NCBI RefSeq assembly: GCF_040448685.1
Contig: NZ_CP159290.1
Span: 186,001 to 250,000 of the forward strand
DNA: 64,000 nt
Source of the DNA: Cellulosimicrobium sp. ES-005
Lineage (GTDB): Bacteria; Actinomycetota; Actinomycetes; Actinomycetales; Cellulomonadaceae
Direction: 5' to 3'
This document shows positions 1-7,817 of the stretch, piece by piece; the first letter of the stretch is position 1; every line of letters begins with the position of its first letter. The translations under genes and the position numbers were made by a program. Below the pieces are notes generated by a model, which did not search any database, was not told where the DNA came from, and worked only from the letters and a program-made list of their open reading frames with translations.

Positions 1-33
1 TGGTCCCCGGTGTCCTCGGCCACGTCGCGCTGA

Positions 34-39
34 GAGAAT
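34..39 (+). promoter_or_regulatory. Leaderless -10 hexamer of the MOSC gene
   Basis: GAGAAT fits the A at position 2 and T at position 6 of the actinobacterial TANNNT box. It ends 6 nt before the ATG at 46, so transcription would begin at or next to the start codon. The same geometry recurs at many genes in this window. Confidence 0.5.
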
Positions 40-45
40 CGAGGG

Positions 46-807
46 ATGTCTCCCGCAGCGCCCGCCTCGCCGACCGCCCACCCCACGTCTCCCGGCGCGG
101 CACCCGTGACCGCCCTCGCGAGCAGCGCCCCGACCGGCGAGGTCCTCGCGGTGTGCCGCGTGCACGCCCTCCTGCCGGACGCCGGCCCCGTCGGCGTCAC
201 GGCGATCGACAAGCGGCCCGTCGACGGCCCGGTGAAGGTCCGACGCCTCGGCCTCTACGCCGACCTCCAGGCCGACCGCGCGAACCACGGGGGCGAGGAG
301 CAGGCCGTGTACGCGTACGGCCAGGACGACGCCGACTGGTGGGTCGGGCAGCTCCGGCGCGAGATCCCGCCGGGACTGTTCGGCGAGAACCTGCGGGTGC
401 GGGGCATCCCCGTGAGCGAGGCGGTCGTCGGGGAGCGCTGGTCCGCGGGCACGGCGCTGCTCGAGGTCACCCAGCCCCGCACGCCGTGCTCGACGTTCGC
501 GCGGCGGCTCGGGGAGGACAGGTGGGTCAAGCGCTTCACCGTCGCGAACCGGACCGGCGCGTACCTGCGGGTCGTGCGGAACGGCGAGCTGCAGGCGGGG
601 GACGCGGTGACGGTCTGCTACCGGCCCGAGCACGGCGTGACGCTCGCCGACTGGTTCGGGGCGTGGAACGCGCGCGGTGCGGACCCGGAGCGTGCCGCCG
701 ACGTCGCGCGCCGGCTGCTCGTCGCGCACCTCGAGGGCGACGTCGCGCTGACCGACGAGATGCTGGCGCGCGCCGAGGTCGCGGCCGGGCGGCGCATCGA
801 GGACTGA
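46..807 (+). CDS. MOSC domain protein (YiiM-like)
   Basis: The 253-aa product has a Pro/Ala-rich N-terminal tail of about 30 residues and then a MOSC (molybdenum cofactor sulfurase C-terminal) domain. Visible family features are the GLYADLQADRANHGGEEQAVY block, the GLFGENL block, and the conserved cysteine in QPRTPCSTFARR, which in MOSC proteins binds or relays sulfur or molybdenum cofactor. The layout matches YiiM/YuaD-type single-domain proteins, which confer resistance to hydroxylated base analogues. It is a stand-alone gene with a leaderless-type promoter. The exact substrate cannot be read from the sequence. Confidence 0.85.
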   Translation: MSPAAPASPTAHPTSPGAAPVTALASSAPTGEVLAVCRVHALLPDAGPVGVTAIDKRPVDGPVKVRRLGLYADLQADRANHGGEEQAVYAYGQDDADWWVGQLRREIPPGLFGENLRVRGIPVSEAVVGERWSAGTALLEVTQPRTPCSTFARRLGEDRWVKRFTVANRTGAYLRVVRNGELQAGDAVTVCYRPEHGVTLADWFGAWNARGADPERAADVARRLLVAHLEGDVALTDEMLARAEVAAGRRIED

Positions 808-816
808 GCGGACACG

Positions 817-857
817 CGTCCCACCTGCGGCGACACGGCCGCGAGCCGTGTGGGACG
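817..857 (+). terminator. Hairpin downstream of the MOSC gene
   Basis: Two alternative stems are present: an outer 8-bp pair (817-824 with 850-857) and an inner 7-bp pair (833-839 with 845-851, loop CGCGA). There is no T tract, which is usual for terminators in G+C-rich actinobacteria. Confidence 0.5.
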
Positions 858-951
858 AGTTCATGCGGACCGCTGACAAACCGGCGGTGCTCCACTACGC
901 TCCCTGCTGAGCGCTCACTCGTATCAATGTCGATCAAGCAGGGAGCACGAC

Positions 952-1254
952 ATGAAGAAGTTCCTCAGCTCCGCCCTCGTGGCAGGTCTCCTCGCGACCG
1001 GTGCGGTCGCCCTGACCGCCCCCGCGGCCTCCGCCGCCGTCGTCGGGTGCAGCGTCTCCGGGCCCAGCGTGTCCGGGACCACCGCGCGGGTGACGAACAT
1101 CAACTGCACGTACGCGCGCGTCGTCGTCAAGTACGTCAGCAACGGCACGGTGCGCACGTCGTACGGGGCGTGGGTCGCGGCGGGTCACACCTCGACGGCG
1201 TACGTCCCGTCGATCTCGGCGATCGTCTCGCTCTCCGCGGACGGCAGCCGCTGA
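952..1254 (+). CDS. Small secreted protein of unknown function
   Basis: The 100-aa product starts with a clear Sec signal peptide: MKK, a hydrophobic core of about 15 residues, then an Ala-rich cleavage site near PAASA/A at residues 25-28. The mature part is about 72 residues, rich in Ser, Thr and Val, with two cysteines (VGCSVSG and INCTYA) that could form one disulfide. A ribosome-binding site (GGGAG) lies 8 nt upstream of the ATG. The family is not recognised. It is monocistronic, with a strong hairpin after the stop. Confidence 0.75.
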   Translation: MKKFLSSALVAGLLATGAVALTAPAASAAVVGCSVSGPSVSGTTARVTNINCTYARVVVKYVSNGTVRTSYGAWVAAGHTSTAYVPSISAIVSLSADGSR

Positions 1255-1271
1255 CCCTCCGGCACCGGCCA

Positions 1272-1317
1272 CGCACGGCCCGCCGGCGCTCCTCGCAGGG
1301 CGTCGGCGGGCCGTGCG
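1272..1317. terminator. Bidirectional terminator between convergent genes
   Basis: A perfect 14-bp stem (1272-1285 with 1304-1317) sits between the stop of the secreted protein at 1254 (+) and the stop of the PH-domain gene at 1319 (-), so it can serve both. Confidence 0.8.
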
Positions 1318-1318
1318 G

Positions 1319-1876
1319 TCAGCGCTCCGCGCGCGGGATGCGAGGGGCGCGCGGGCCGCGCGGCGGCTCGTTCGGCGGCCACTCGCCGTCGTCGGAGCCG
1401 TCGTCGGCGGTGAAGAGCAGGTCGTGCAGGCGGACCTGCACGTTCTCGACGTCGGGCACGTCGTGCAGGTTCAGCCCCGGCTTGTCCGTCGCGTCCGAGA
1501 TGACGAGCGTCCCGCAGCCGAAGAGCCGGTCGATCGGGCCCTTCTCGTAGTTCACGTCGTTGATGCGGTACAGGGGGATGTCCCGCCCGGTGCGCGTGAT
1601 GATGCCCGAGCGCATCGCGATGCGCTTGTTCGTCACGGTGTACTCCGTGGTCCGCCAGCGCAGCCACGGCACGAACACCCAGACGACCGCCGCGACGAGG
1701 GCGAGGCCCGCGACGACCCAGCGGACGACGTCGTTCGGGACGAGCACGACCGTCACGACGACCGCCGCGACGAGCACGACCAGCAGCACGAACGGCCAGA
1801 ACAGCGCCTTCGCGTGCTCCTTGAGCTCCATGACGACGTGCTCGCCCTCGGTGAGGTGCTTCTCGCTCAGACCCAT
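1319..1876 (-). CDS. PH-domain (bPH2, YdbS-like) membrane protein
   Basis: The 185-aa product begins MGLSEKHLTEGEHVV, followed by two adjacent hydrophobic segments (about residues 28-47 and 50-70) and then a bacterial PH domain of the YdbS/YdbT type. Typical signatures are TEYTVTNKRIAMRSGIITR and IPLYRINDV, then GCGTLVISD. A charged C-terminal tail of about 40 residues follows. I chose the ATG at 1876, not the one three codons upstream, because CACGAT lies 7 nt before it in leaderless position. The function of this family is not established; it is often linked to envelope homeostasis. Confidence 0.85.
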   Translation of the reverse strand: MGLSEKHLTEGEHVVMELKEHAKALFWPFVLLVVLVAAVVVTVVLVPNDVVRWVVAGLALVAAVVWVFVPWLRWRTTEYTVTNKRIAMRSGIITRTGRDIPLYRINDVNYEKGPIDRLFGCGTLVISDATDKPGLNLHDVPDVENVQVRLHDLLFTADDGSDDGEWPPNEPPRGPRAPRIPRAER

Positions 1877-1883
1877 GGGCAGC

Positions 1884-1889
1884 ATCGTG
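1884..1889 (-). promoter_or_regulatory. Leaderless -10 hexamer of the PH-domain gene
   Basis: On the minus strand the hexamer CACGAT lies 7 nt upstream of the ATG at 1876 and decides the start codon. Confidence 0.45.
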
Positions 1890-1942
1890 CCACCTCGCGG
1901 TCCGCACGGGGAGGGTCGTCCCGCCGGTCGGCTCGCCGGGTC

Positions 1943-2590
1943 TCAGGCCTGGGCGGAGAGGTTCCAGCCCTCGACCGTGCGCAGCCCGTGGCCGTAGCCC
2001 AGCAGGCAGATCGCGGCCGTGCCGAGCTCGAACCGCGCGCCCAGCCCCGGGTCGATCCCGAGCCACACGGTCGCGAGGACGCGCAGCAGGTGCCCGTGGG
2101 CGAACAGCACGACGTCGTCGCCGCCCTGCAGCGTCGGCTCGACGCGACCGAGCACGCGTCCGGCCCGGTCGGCCACCGCGGAGAGCTCCTCGCCGCGGTG
2201 CCCGTTCGCGGCGGCGAGCACGTTGACGCCGTCGCGGAAGATCAGCCACTCGTGGCCGAGCTGCTCGCCGACGTCGACGGCGGTCCGGCCCTCGACGGGG
2301 CCGTAGTCCCACTCGGCGAGGTCGTCGTCGGTCTCCGCGTCGGGGAACCCGGCGAGGTCGGCGGTGCGTCGAGCGCGCTGCCGCGGGCTCGTGCGCACGA
2401 CGGCGGGGCGTCGCCCCCGGCGGTCCGCCCACCCCTGCAGCCACACGCCCGCCGCGACGGCCTGCTGCTCGCCGGCGACCGTGAGCGGGATGTCGGACCG
2501 GCCGGTGTGGCGGCCGCTCGCGCTCCACTCCGTCTCCCCGTGGCGCACGAGGACGAGCTGCGGGTCGGGGGTGGTGTCGGTCGTGGTCAC
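1943..2590 (-). CDS. Histidine phosphatase family protein
   Basis: The 215-aa product carries the phosphohistidine motif LVLVRHGETEWS at residues 12-23, a conserved RSDIPLT, the TSPRQRARRTA block and the second catalytic histidine in VVLFAHGHLLRVL. This is the phosphoglycerate mutase-like histidine phosphatase superfamily, in the length range of broad-specificity phosphatases (CobC/GpmB-like). The substrate is not predictable. The start is GTG with AGGAAGG about 8 nt upstream. A small membrane-protein ORF follows upstream on the same strand. Confidence 0.9.
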   Translation of the reverse strand: MTTTDTTPDPQLVLVRHGETEWSASGRHTGRSDIPLTVAGEQQAVAAGVWLQGWADRRGRRPAVVRTSPRQRARRTADLAGFPDAETDDDLAEWDYGPVEGRTAVDVGEQLGHEWLIFRDGVNVLAAANGHRGEELSAVADRAGRVLGRVEPTLQGGDDVVLFAHGHLLRVLATVWLGIDPGLGARFELGTAAICLLGYGHGLRTVEGWNLSAQA

Positions 2591-2659
2591 GGGTCGGCCT
2601 TCCTGGTGGTGTCCTCCAGCAGCATCACCCCGGGACGCCCGGAGCGCGCGTCGGCCGGG

Positions 2660-2809
2660 TCAGCCGGGGACGCCGTCGACCCCGTTGATCGCGAGGAACA
2701 CGACGAGGGCGCCGAGCAGGACGACGGCGATCCCGGTCGCGACGAGCAGGACGGTACGGGGGCGGACGCGCACGAGGACTCCGGGGGACGGGGGACGGGC
2801 CGAACCCAT
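2660..2809 (-). CDS. Small membrane protein, 49 aa
   Basis: A short reading frame encodes 49 residues: a basic, Pro-rich N-terminus (MGSARPPSPG, then several Arg) followed by one hydrophobic helix of about 22 residues (TVLLVATGIAVVLLGALVVF) and a short tail ending NGVDGVPG. The positive-inside charge pattern and single transmembrane helix look real. No Shine-Dalgarno sequence is seen. Function unknown. It lies between the histidine phosphatase and the divergent DinB-like gene. Confidence 0.55.
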   Translation of the reverse strand: MGSARPPSPGVLVRVRPRTVLLVATGIAVVLLGALVVFLAINGVDGVPG

Positions 2810-2838
2810 TCTCGCGCGCAGGCGTCGGTGGGTCCGGC

Positions 2839-2844
2839 TAGCGT
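2839..2844 (+). promoter_or_regulatory. -10 hexamer of the DinB-like gene
   Basis: TAGCGT matches TANNNT. Transcription would start near 2851, giving a leader of about 42 nt with GGGGAGGGGAG as ribosome-binding site before the ATG at 2893. Confidence 0.4.
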
Positions 2845-2892
2845 CGAGCGGACACCGACGGGCGGCGACGGCGCCGCGGGGAGGGGAGCGAG

Positions 2893-3519
2893 ATGGTGCA
2901 CGAGACGGCGGACGGGGAGATCGCGTACGGCAGCCCCGAGTTCGACTGGTCGATCCTCACGGTCCCGACGACGCTCGCGGTCGTGCGCGGCCAGCTCGGG
3001 TTCTCGTGGCTCGAGGTCGCGGAACGGCTCGCGACGCTGACGCAGGCGGAGCTCGAGTGGGAGCCGGGGCCGGACGCGCTGCGCGTCGTGCGTCGCGGCA
3101 CGGAGCGCACGTCGCGCACGCTCGGGGTCGGCGACTGGGTGATGGAGTGGCCCGACGGGCCGGACTCGCCGCAGCCGCGGACGATCGCGTGGCTCGTCGC
3201 GCACCTCACCGAGGCGTTCTTCGAGCGGTGGGAGTGGACGTTCGGGCCGCACGAGCGCCGCCGCGACTCCGTGACGTTCTCGGGCGAGGTCGGACCGGCG
3301 GTCGCGGGGTTGCGGCACGAGGTGGACCGGTGGCGGGCCGGGGTGGACGCGCTGCCGGACGAGGGGGCGTTCACGGTCGGGCTGAGCCAGGCGACGGAGA
3401 TCGACGCGCAGGCGCCGTTCGTCCACCTCGTCGCGCACATGAACCGCGAGCTGATCCACCATGGCGCGGAGATCATGGTGCTGCAGGACCTCTACCGTGC
3501 GGCGAACGTCACGCCGTGA
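2893..3519 (+). CDS. DinB-like (DinB_2) family protein
   Basis: The 208-aa product has the four-helix DinB/mycothiol-dependent isomerase fold signature: a first helix SWLEVAERLATLTQAEL, then a histidine in IAWLVAHLTEAFFERW, and the C-terminal LVAHMNRELIHHGAEI helix with further metal-ligand-like histidines. In actinobacteria these metal-binding proteins are thought to act as mycothiol- or bacillithiol-dependent S-transferases. No partner gene identifies its substrate. A strong purine-rich ribosome-binding site precedes the ATG. Confidence 0.75.
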   Translation: MVHETADGEIAYGSPEFDWSILTVPTTLAVVRGQLGFSWLEVAERLATLTQAELEWEPGPDALRVVRRGTERTSRTLGVGDWVMEWPDGPDSPQPRTIAWLVAHLTEAFFERWEWTFGPHERRRDSVTFSGEVGPAVAGLRHEVDRWRAGVDALPDEGAFTVGLSQATEIDAQAPFVHLVAHMNRELIHHGAEIMVLQDLYRAANVTP

Positions 3520-3568
3520 CGAGGTCCGCGAGGGAATCGTGCGGTCGTCCAGATGGTTGCACGGTCAC

Positions 3569-4267
3569 ATGACCACGAACAGCCCCGCCGCGGCCGACGC
3601 GTCGGCCCCCACGGTGAAGATCGACATCTGGTCCGACGTCGCGTGCCCCTGGTGCTACGTCGGCAAGCGACGCCTCGAGACGGCGCTCGGCCGGCTCGCC
3701 GAGGCCGGTGACGGCCCGCAGGTCGACATCGAGTACCACTCGTTCGAGCTGGCGCCGGACACTCCCGTCGACTTCGACGGCACCGAGGTGGACTTCCTCG
3801 CGGGGCACAAGGGCATGCCCCGCGCGCAGGTCGAGCAGATGCTCGGGCAGATGACGCAGCTCGCCGCGGCCGAGGGCCTGGCCTACGACTTCGACGCGCT
3901 CCAGCACACCAAGACGCTCACCGCCCACGAGCTGCTGCACCACGCGAAGGCGCACGGCAAGCAGGTCGAGATGAAGGAGCGCCTCCTCAAGGCGTACTTC
4001 GAGGAGGGCCGCCACGTGGGCCGCGTCCAGGAGCTCGCGGACCTTGCGGCGGAGGTCGGTCTCGACCGCGCCCAGGTCGTCGCGGCTCTGGAGGACGGCC
4101 GCTACGCGGACGACGTGCAGGCGGACATCGACCAGGCGCGCGCCTACGGGATCAACGGGGTGCCGTTCTTCGTCGTCGACGGCCGGTACGGCGTCTCGGG
4201 GGCCCAGGACCCGGCGGTCTTCGTCCAGGTGCTGCAGCAGGCCGTCGCGGAGCGCGACGCCGCCTGA
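3569..4267 (+). CDS. DsbA family oxidoreductase (FrnE-like)
   Basis: The 232-aa cytoplasmic product has the thioredoxin-fold start VKIDIWSDVACPWCYVGKRR with the CPWC active site near residues 26-29, a long helical insertion, and the cis-Pro region NGVPFFVVDGRYGVSGAQ. This is the 2-hydroxychromene-2-carboxylate isomerase/FrnE branch of DsbA-like proteins, which act as cytoplasmic disulfide oxidoreductases and are linked to oxidative stress. The ATG at 3569 was chosen because family homology begins about 15 residues later; an earlier in-frame start would add a non-homologous tail. A gene for a small Cys-containing peptide follows. Confidence 0.9.
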   Translation: MTTNSPAAADASAPTVKIDIWSDVACPWCYVGKRRLETALGRLAEAGDGPQVDIEYHSFELAPDTPVDFDGTEVDFLAGHKGMPRAQVEQMLGQMTQLAAAEGLAYDFDALQHTKTLTAHELLHHAKAHGKQVEMKERLLKAYFEEGRHVGRVQELADLAAEVGLDRAQVVAALEDGRYADDVQADIDQARAYGINGVPFFVVDGRYGVSGAQDPAVFVQVLQQAVAERDAA

Positions 4268-4423
4268 GCTGTCCGCTCTGCGAGATCAGGTACGGAGAGC
4301 GACGTATCTCACACCCCGGTGCGGTGGACCTGCGACTCGGTATCACCGAGACTGGGACGCAGCCCGCACCGACGCCGGCTCCACACGTGCACCGGCGCCC
4401 GTGATCCCACGAGGAGGCCTCAG

Positions 4424-4603
4424 ATGACCGACACCACGACGAACCTCTACCACTCCATCGCGAACCCGCGTCGCACCACGCTCATGAGCGTGAGCGCCGC
4501 GGACGCGGCCGCGCCGCACCGCGAGACCGCGCCGTCGCTCACGCTGGTCGGCGCGGACGACGCCGCGGTCTGCGTCGACGGGGTGTGCGCGCTCCCCGAG
4601 TAA
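4424..4603 (+). CDS. 59-aa peptide with C-terminal Cys pair
   Basis: The ATG at 4424 has GAGGAGG 6 nt upstream. The peptide has a polar N-terminus (MTDTTTNLYHSIANPRR), a middle rich in Ala and Ser, and a C-terminus ending AVCVDGVCALPE with two cysteines four residues apart (CVDGVC). It lacks a signal peptide and a membrane segment. The conserved-looking tail recalls precursor peptides or metal/thiol-binding tails, but no modifying enzyme is adjacent. It lies directly behind the FrnE-like oxidoreductase gene and ends at a strong terminator, so it is a real transcription unit end. Function unknown. Confidence 0.7.
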   Translation: MTDTTTNLYHSIANPRRTTLMSVSAADAAAPHRETAPSLTLVGADDAAVCVDGVCALPE

Positions 4604-4623
4604 CACCGTGCGTGCGTGAAACG

Positions 4624-4656
4624 GTCGCCGGAACGGCAGGTTCCGGCGACTCTTTC
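4624..4656 (+). terminator. Rho-independent terminator of the 59-aa peptide gene
   Basis: A perfect 11-bp stem (4624-4634 with 4640-4650), loop GGCAG, is followed by TCTTTC. It is one of the few hairpins here with a T-rich tail. It also faces the end of the convergent glycosylase gene at 4683. Confidence 0.85.
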
Positions 4657-4682
4657 ATTCCCCCGGCGAGGTGCGCGGGCCG

Positions 4683-5711
4683 TCAGTGGAGGCGGTGGTC
4701 CTGGATCGAGAGGCGTGGGCCGCGCCGCGGGGCGTGCGCCCGGCCCGATATCTCGAGGAGCCGGACGACGCGGTAGCGGTGCGGCGAGTACGGCGCGAGG
4801 AGCTCGAGCATCCGGTCGTCGTCGACGCGCTCGCCGACGAGCGCCCAGCCCACCGCCTTGGCGAGGTGATAGTCGCCCACGGACACGGCGTCGGCGTCGC
4901 CGAGCGCGCGCTGCGCGACCTCGGCCGCGGTCCAGACGCCCACGCCCGGGACGGCCTGGAGCCGGGCGTGCGCGGCGGCGGCGCCCTGCGCGTCGAGCAG
5001 CGCGCCGCACTCCTCGAGCCGGCGGGCGACGCGTGCGGCGGCGACGACGGTCCGCGCGCGGCCCGGGTCGACGTTCGCCCGGTGCCAGTCCCACGACGGG
5101 ACGCGCGCCCACGTGGCGGCGTCGGGCACGACGAGCATCCCGGCGTCGCCCGCGGGCCCCGGGGCTCCCTCGCCGTACTTGCGCAGGAGCCAGCCCCACG
5201 ACCGCCACGCGGCGACCGTCTGGACGCGCTGCTCGAGGATCGCGGGGACGAGCGCCTCCAGCACGCGACCGGTGCGGGGGATGCGCAGCCCGGTGGCGCG
5301 GCGGTGCGCGTCGCGCAGGGGCGCGGGCGGGACGAAGCCGGTGTCGTCGTCGTGCTCGCCCAGCAGGTGGGGGAGGGCGTCGAGCGCCTCCTGGGCGCCC
5401 GGTCCCCAGGCGTGCCCGACGACGTCGCGCGGCCCGGTCTGCACGAGGCGGCACGTCGCGGGACCGGCGGGCATCCGCGTCGTGCGCCAGACGTCCCCGG
5501 ACGGCGTGCGGCGGAACGTCGGGTCGTACGGCCCGCGGGAGAGTCGACCGAGCGTGAGGTGCAGGTCCAGGGGCCGGTCCGACCGGACGCGCCGGACGAG
5601 CGGTTCACCGACCACGGCGTACACGACCGGGACGGGACCGTCGCCGACCGCGTGCTCGGCCGGCGCGGGGACCGGGCTCGGGCGCGGGTTCGGGCTCGGC
5701 AGGACGGTCAC
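4683..5711 (-). CDS. AlkA-like DNA glycosylase (HhH-GPD)
   Basis: The 342-aa product has the helix-hairpin-helix block LQAVPGVGVWTAAEVAQRAL followed, after about 10 residues, by the GPD catalytic aspartate in VSVGDYHLAKAVG. An upstream ILEQRVQT segment is typical of 3-methyladenine DNA glycosylase II proteins. It would excise alkylated purines. The N-terminal 150 residues form a less conserved domain. The GTG start overlaps the stop of the upstream NTF2-like gene by 4 nt, so the pair is translationally coupled. Confidence 0.88.
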   Translation of the reverse strand: MTVLPSPNPRPSPVPAPAEHAVGDGPVPVVYAVVGEPLVRRVRSDRPLDLHLTLGRLSRGPYDPTFRRTPSGDVWRTTRMPAGPATCRLVQTGPRDVVGHAWGPGAQEALDALPHLLGEHDDDTGFVPPAPLRDAHRRATGLRIPRTGRVLEALVPAILEQRVQTVAAWRSWGWLLRKYGEGAPGPAGDAGMLVVPDAATWARVPSWDWHRANVDPGRARTVVAAARVARRLEECGALLDAQGAAAAHARLQAVPGVGVWTAAEVAQRALGDADAVSVGDYHLAKAVGWALVGERVDDDRMLELLAPYSPHRYRVVRLLEISGRAHAPRRGPRLSIQDHRLH

Positions 5712-6175
5712 CGGACCATCGTCGCACCCGCCGCCGACGGCCCAGCAGGATCCGTCGCAGCCGCGAGCTGTGCCGCGAGCCCTGCCCGGTCGATCTGCAT
5801 CCAGTACTCCACCACGCGGTCGTCCGCGACACGGTAGACGCAGCTCGCGACCTGCACGACCTCCGCCCCGGTCGGCGCGCGACCGTCCACCTCGCCGACG
5901 TGGCGGCCGCGCTGGGTCCAGCGGACGTACACGCGGTCGCCGTCCGCGAGGAGCTCGTCGACCGTCAGGGTGAAGCGCCCGTACGCGGCGCGCATCTCCT
6001 CGACGTGCTCGGCGTACTGCGCGGGAGTCCGGTGCACCGTCGTCGGCGCCTCCGACGTCACCTGGTGCGCCGCGACGAGGGGCGCGAGGTACTCGCCCGC
6101 GCGGGCCGGGTCGTCGCCCGAGCGCACGACGGCGAAGAACTCACGGACGAGGTCGGCAGGGGTTCGTGTCGTCAC
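5708..6175 (-). CDS. SnoaL/NTF2-like protein
   Basis: The 155-aa product has the cone-shaped NTF2 fold pattern of SnoaL-like ester cyclase homologues: an N-terminal helix DLVREFFAVVRSGD, then VDELLADGDRVYVRWTQRGRH and a terminal strand pair VASCVYRVADDRVVEYWMQID. Ligand and reaction are unknown. The GTG start has CATGAT 6 nt upstream in leaderless position. It overlaps the glycosylase gene by 4 nt. Confidence 0.75.
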   Translation of the reverse strand: MTTRTPADLVREFFAVVRSGDDPARAGEYLAPLVAAHQVTSEAPTTVHRTPAQYAEHVEEMRAAYGRFTLTVDELLADGDRVYVRWTQRGRHVGEVDGRAPTGAEVVQVASCVYRVADDRVVEYWMQIDRAGLAAQLAAATDPAGPSAAGATMVR

Positions 6176-6181
6176 GGACCC

Positions 6182-6187
6182 ATCATG
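6182..6187 (-). promoter_or_regulatory. Leaderless -10 hexamer of the NTF2-like gene
   Basis: Minus-strand CATGAT lies 6 nt before the GTG at 6175. Confidence 0.4.
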
Positions 6188-6212
6188 CGCGACCGCGAGC
6201 CCGCCCCGAGCG

Positions 6213-6809
6213 TCAGTCGAACAGGGTGTCCATGTCCCACGCGGGCTCCGGCGTCGGCTGCTTGGGTGCAGGGGCGTGCGCGGCGGAAGCCGTGGCGTGC
6301 GCCGGCCCGGTCGCGCGGCCGGCCGGCCGCGTGGGATCGCCGAGCTCGGGGACGAGCGTGCCGTCGAGGTCGCCCCGGCCCGCGGCCCAGTCCTGGGCGG
6401 CGAGGCCCGCGAGCTGGTCGGCGCGCTCGTTGAACGGGTCGCCGACGTGGCCGCGCACCCAGCGGAACCGGACGGGCCCGGCGCGCTCGGTGATGACCCG
6501 GTCGATCGCCTGGACGAGCTCGAGGTTCTTCACGGGCTGGCCGCCCGCGGTGCGCCACCCCTTGCGCTTCCAGGCGACGACCCACTCGGACGCGCACTTG
6601 ATGGCGTACTGGGAGTCGGACTCGATGAGGAGCGGCTCCGCACCGGGGTGCGCGCGGACCGCCTGGAGCAGCGCGGTCAGCTCGGCGACCTGGTTGGTCC
6701 CGCTCACGGCGCCGCCGGAGTCGAACGTGCCGTCGTGGTTGATCCACGCCCACCCGATGGCGCCGCCCGGGTTGTTCAGGCACGAGCCGTCGGTGCTGAC
6801 AGTGATCAC
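6213..6809 (-). CDS. rnhA: Ribonuclease H (RNase HI family)
   Basis: The 198-aa product starts with the strand carrying the first catalytic Asp (VSTDGSCLNNPGG). It continues with the catalytic Glu in QVAELTALLQAV, the Asp in LIESDSQYAIKCASEW and the last acidic position in HVGDPFNERADQLAG. It degrades RNA in RNA-DNA hybrids. Beyond the catalytic domain (about residues 1-150) is a variable 48-residue tail rich in Pro and Ala. The GTG start has GAGGAGC just upstream. Confidence 0.93.
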   Translation of the reverse strand: MITVSTDGSCLNNPGGAIGWAWINHDGTFDSGGAVSGTNQVAELTALLQAVRAHPGAEPLLIESDSQYAIKCASEWVVAWKRKGWRTAGGQPVKNLELVQAIDRVITERAGPVRFRWVRGHVGDPFNERADQLAGLAAQDWAAGRGDLDGTLVPELGDPTRPAGRATGPAHATASAAHAPAPKQPTPEPAWDMDTLFD

Positions 6810-7002
6810 AGCGCTCCTCGATCACGGACGTCCCCGCCCGCCGGCTGCGGCGCGGGGAGGCGAATGCGTCGAGCCACATTGTCCCCCGGACCGGAGGGTC
6901 GCCGGACCACCTGTCCGCGGGCGCCCGGTCGGGGTCGCCTCAGGGGAGAACCGGGGGGATACCCCATGGTGCCGGGCGGTCGCGCGGTCGAGGCTGGGAC
7001 GC

Positions 7003-7728
7003 ATGGTCGCGTGGGTCGTGGAGCTGTGGGGACAGGTCGAGGCGTGGCTGCTCGCGCTCGTCGACTCGGTGTGGGCGCTGCCGACGCTGTTCGCGACGAC
7101 CGCGGGGGACGGGTTCTTCCCGCCGATCCCCGGCGAGACCGTGATCGTCATGCTCGCCGTGGGGGCGCAGTCCGGCGGGGGCGTCGCCTGGGGGCTCGTC
7201 CTGCTCGTCGCGGCGCTCGGCGCCTGGTGCGGCGACCAGCTCGCCTACGCGCTCGGCCGGGCGGTCGGCACGCGCGCGCTGCCGGTGCTGCGCGGCTTCC
7301 GCGGTCAGCGCGCCGTCGCCTGGGCGACCCGCTCCCTCGACCGGCGCGGCGCGTCCGTCGTCCTGGGCGCGCGGTTCGTGCCCGTCGGGCGGACGGCGGT
7401 CAACGTGACCGCGGGTGCCGTGGGCTTCTCGCGCCGGCGCTTCATGGCGCTGTCCGCCGTCGCGTCGGTCGCGTGGGCCACCTACTCGGTCCTCATCGGC
7501 ACGCTCGCCGCCGCGTGGGTGGGCGACAGCCCGCTCCTCGCCGTCGTGGTGGGGGTCGTCGGCGGGATCCTCCTCGGTGTCCTCGTCGACACGGTGGTCC
7601 GGCTCCGGGCGGCCCGCCGCGAGCGGGACACCGACCTGGCGGCCGGACCGGCCCCGAGCCTGGCACCCGGTGCCGACACCCCGGAGACGGACGCCGCGCT
7701 GGTCACGTGCCCCGGCCCGGCGCGGTAG
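7003..7728 (+). CDS. DedA family membrane protein
   Basis: The 241-aa product has the SNARE-associated/VTT core: the N-terminal helix with FFPPIPGE (re-entrant loop), a second re-entrant region and the diagnostic GARFVPVGRTAVNVTAG near residues 126-142. About five hydrophobic segments are visible. DedA proteins are undecaprenyl-phosphate or phospholipid flippases or are needed for membrane homeostasis. The tail of about 35 residues after the last helix is polar and variable. ATG at 7003 was chosen because the hydrophobic part begins at once after it. Confidence 0.9.
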   Translation: MVAWVVELWGQVEAWLLALVDSVWALPTLFATTAGDGFFPPIPGETVIVMLAVGAQSGGGVAWGLVLLVAALGAWCGDQLAYALGRAVGTRALPVLRGFRGQRAVAWATRSLDRRGASVVLGARFVPVGRTAVNVTAGAVGFSRRRFMALSAVASVAWATYSVLIGTLAAAWVGDSPLLAVVVGVVGGILLGVLVDTVVRLRAARRERDTDLAAGPAPSLAPGADTPETDAALVTCPGPAR

Positions 7729-7769
7729 ACCTGATCGCCCGACGGCGCCGCCCGGCGCGGCGGACAGCA

Positions 7770-7800
7770 GGAGGGCCCCGGTCGACGGCCGAGGCCCTCC
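7770..7800. terminator. Hairpin between convergent dedA-like and FKBP genes
   Basis: An 8-bp perfect stem (GGAGGGCC at 7770-7777 with GGCCCTCC at 7793-7800) lies between the two stops. Confidence 0.65.
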
Positions 7801-7817
7801 TGCACGTCAGCGGTCGG

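Noticed and set aside
4265-4320. Terminator hairpin after the FrnE-like gene
   Set aside because: Only 5-bp pairings (GAGAT/ATCTC or GCTCT/AGAGC) with long loops are possible, too weak to call.
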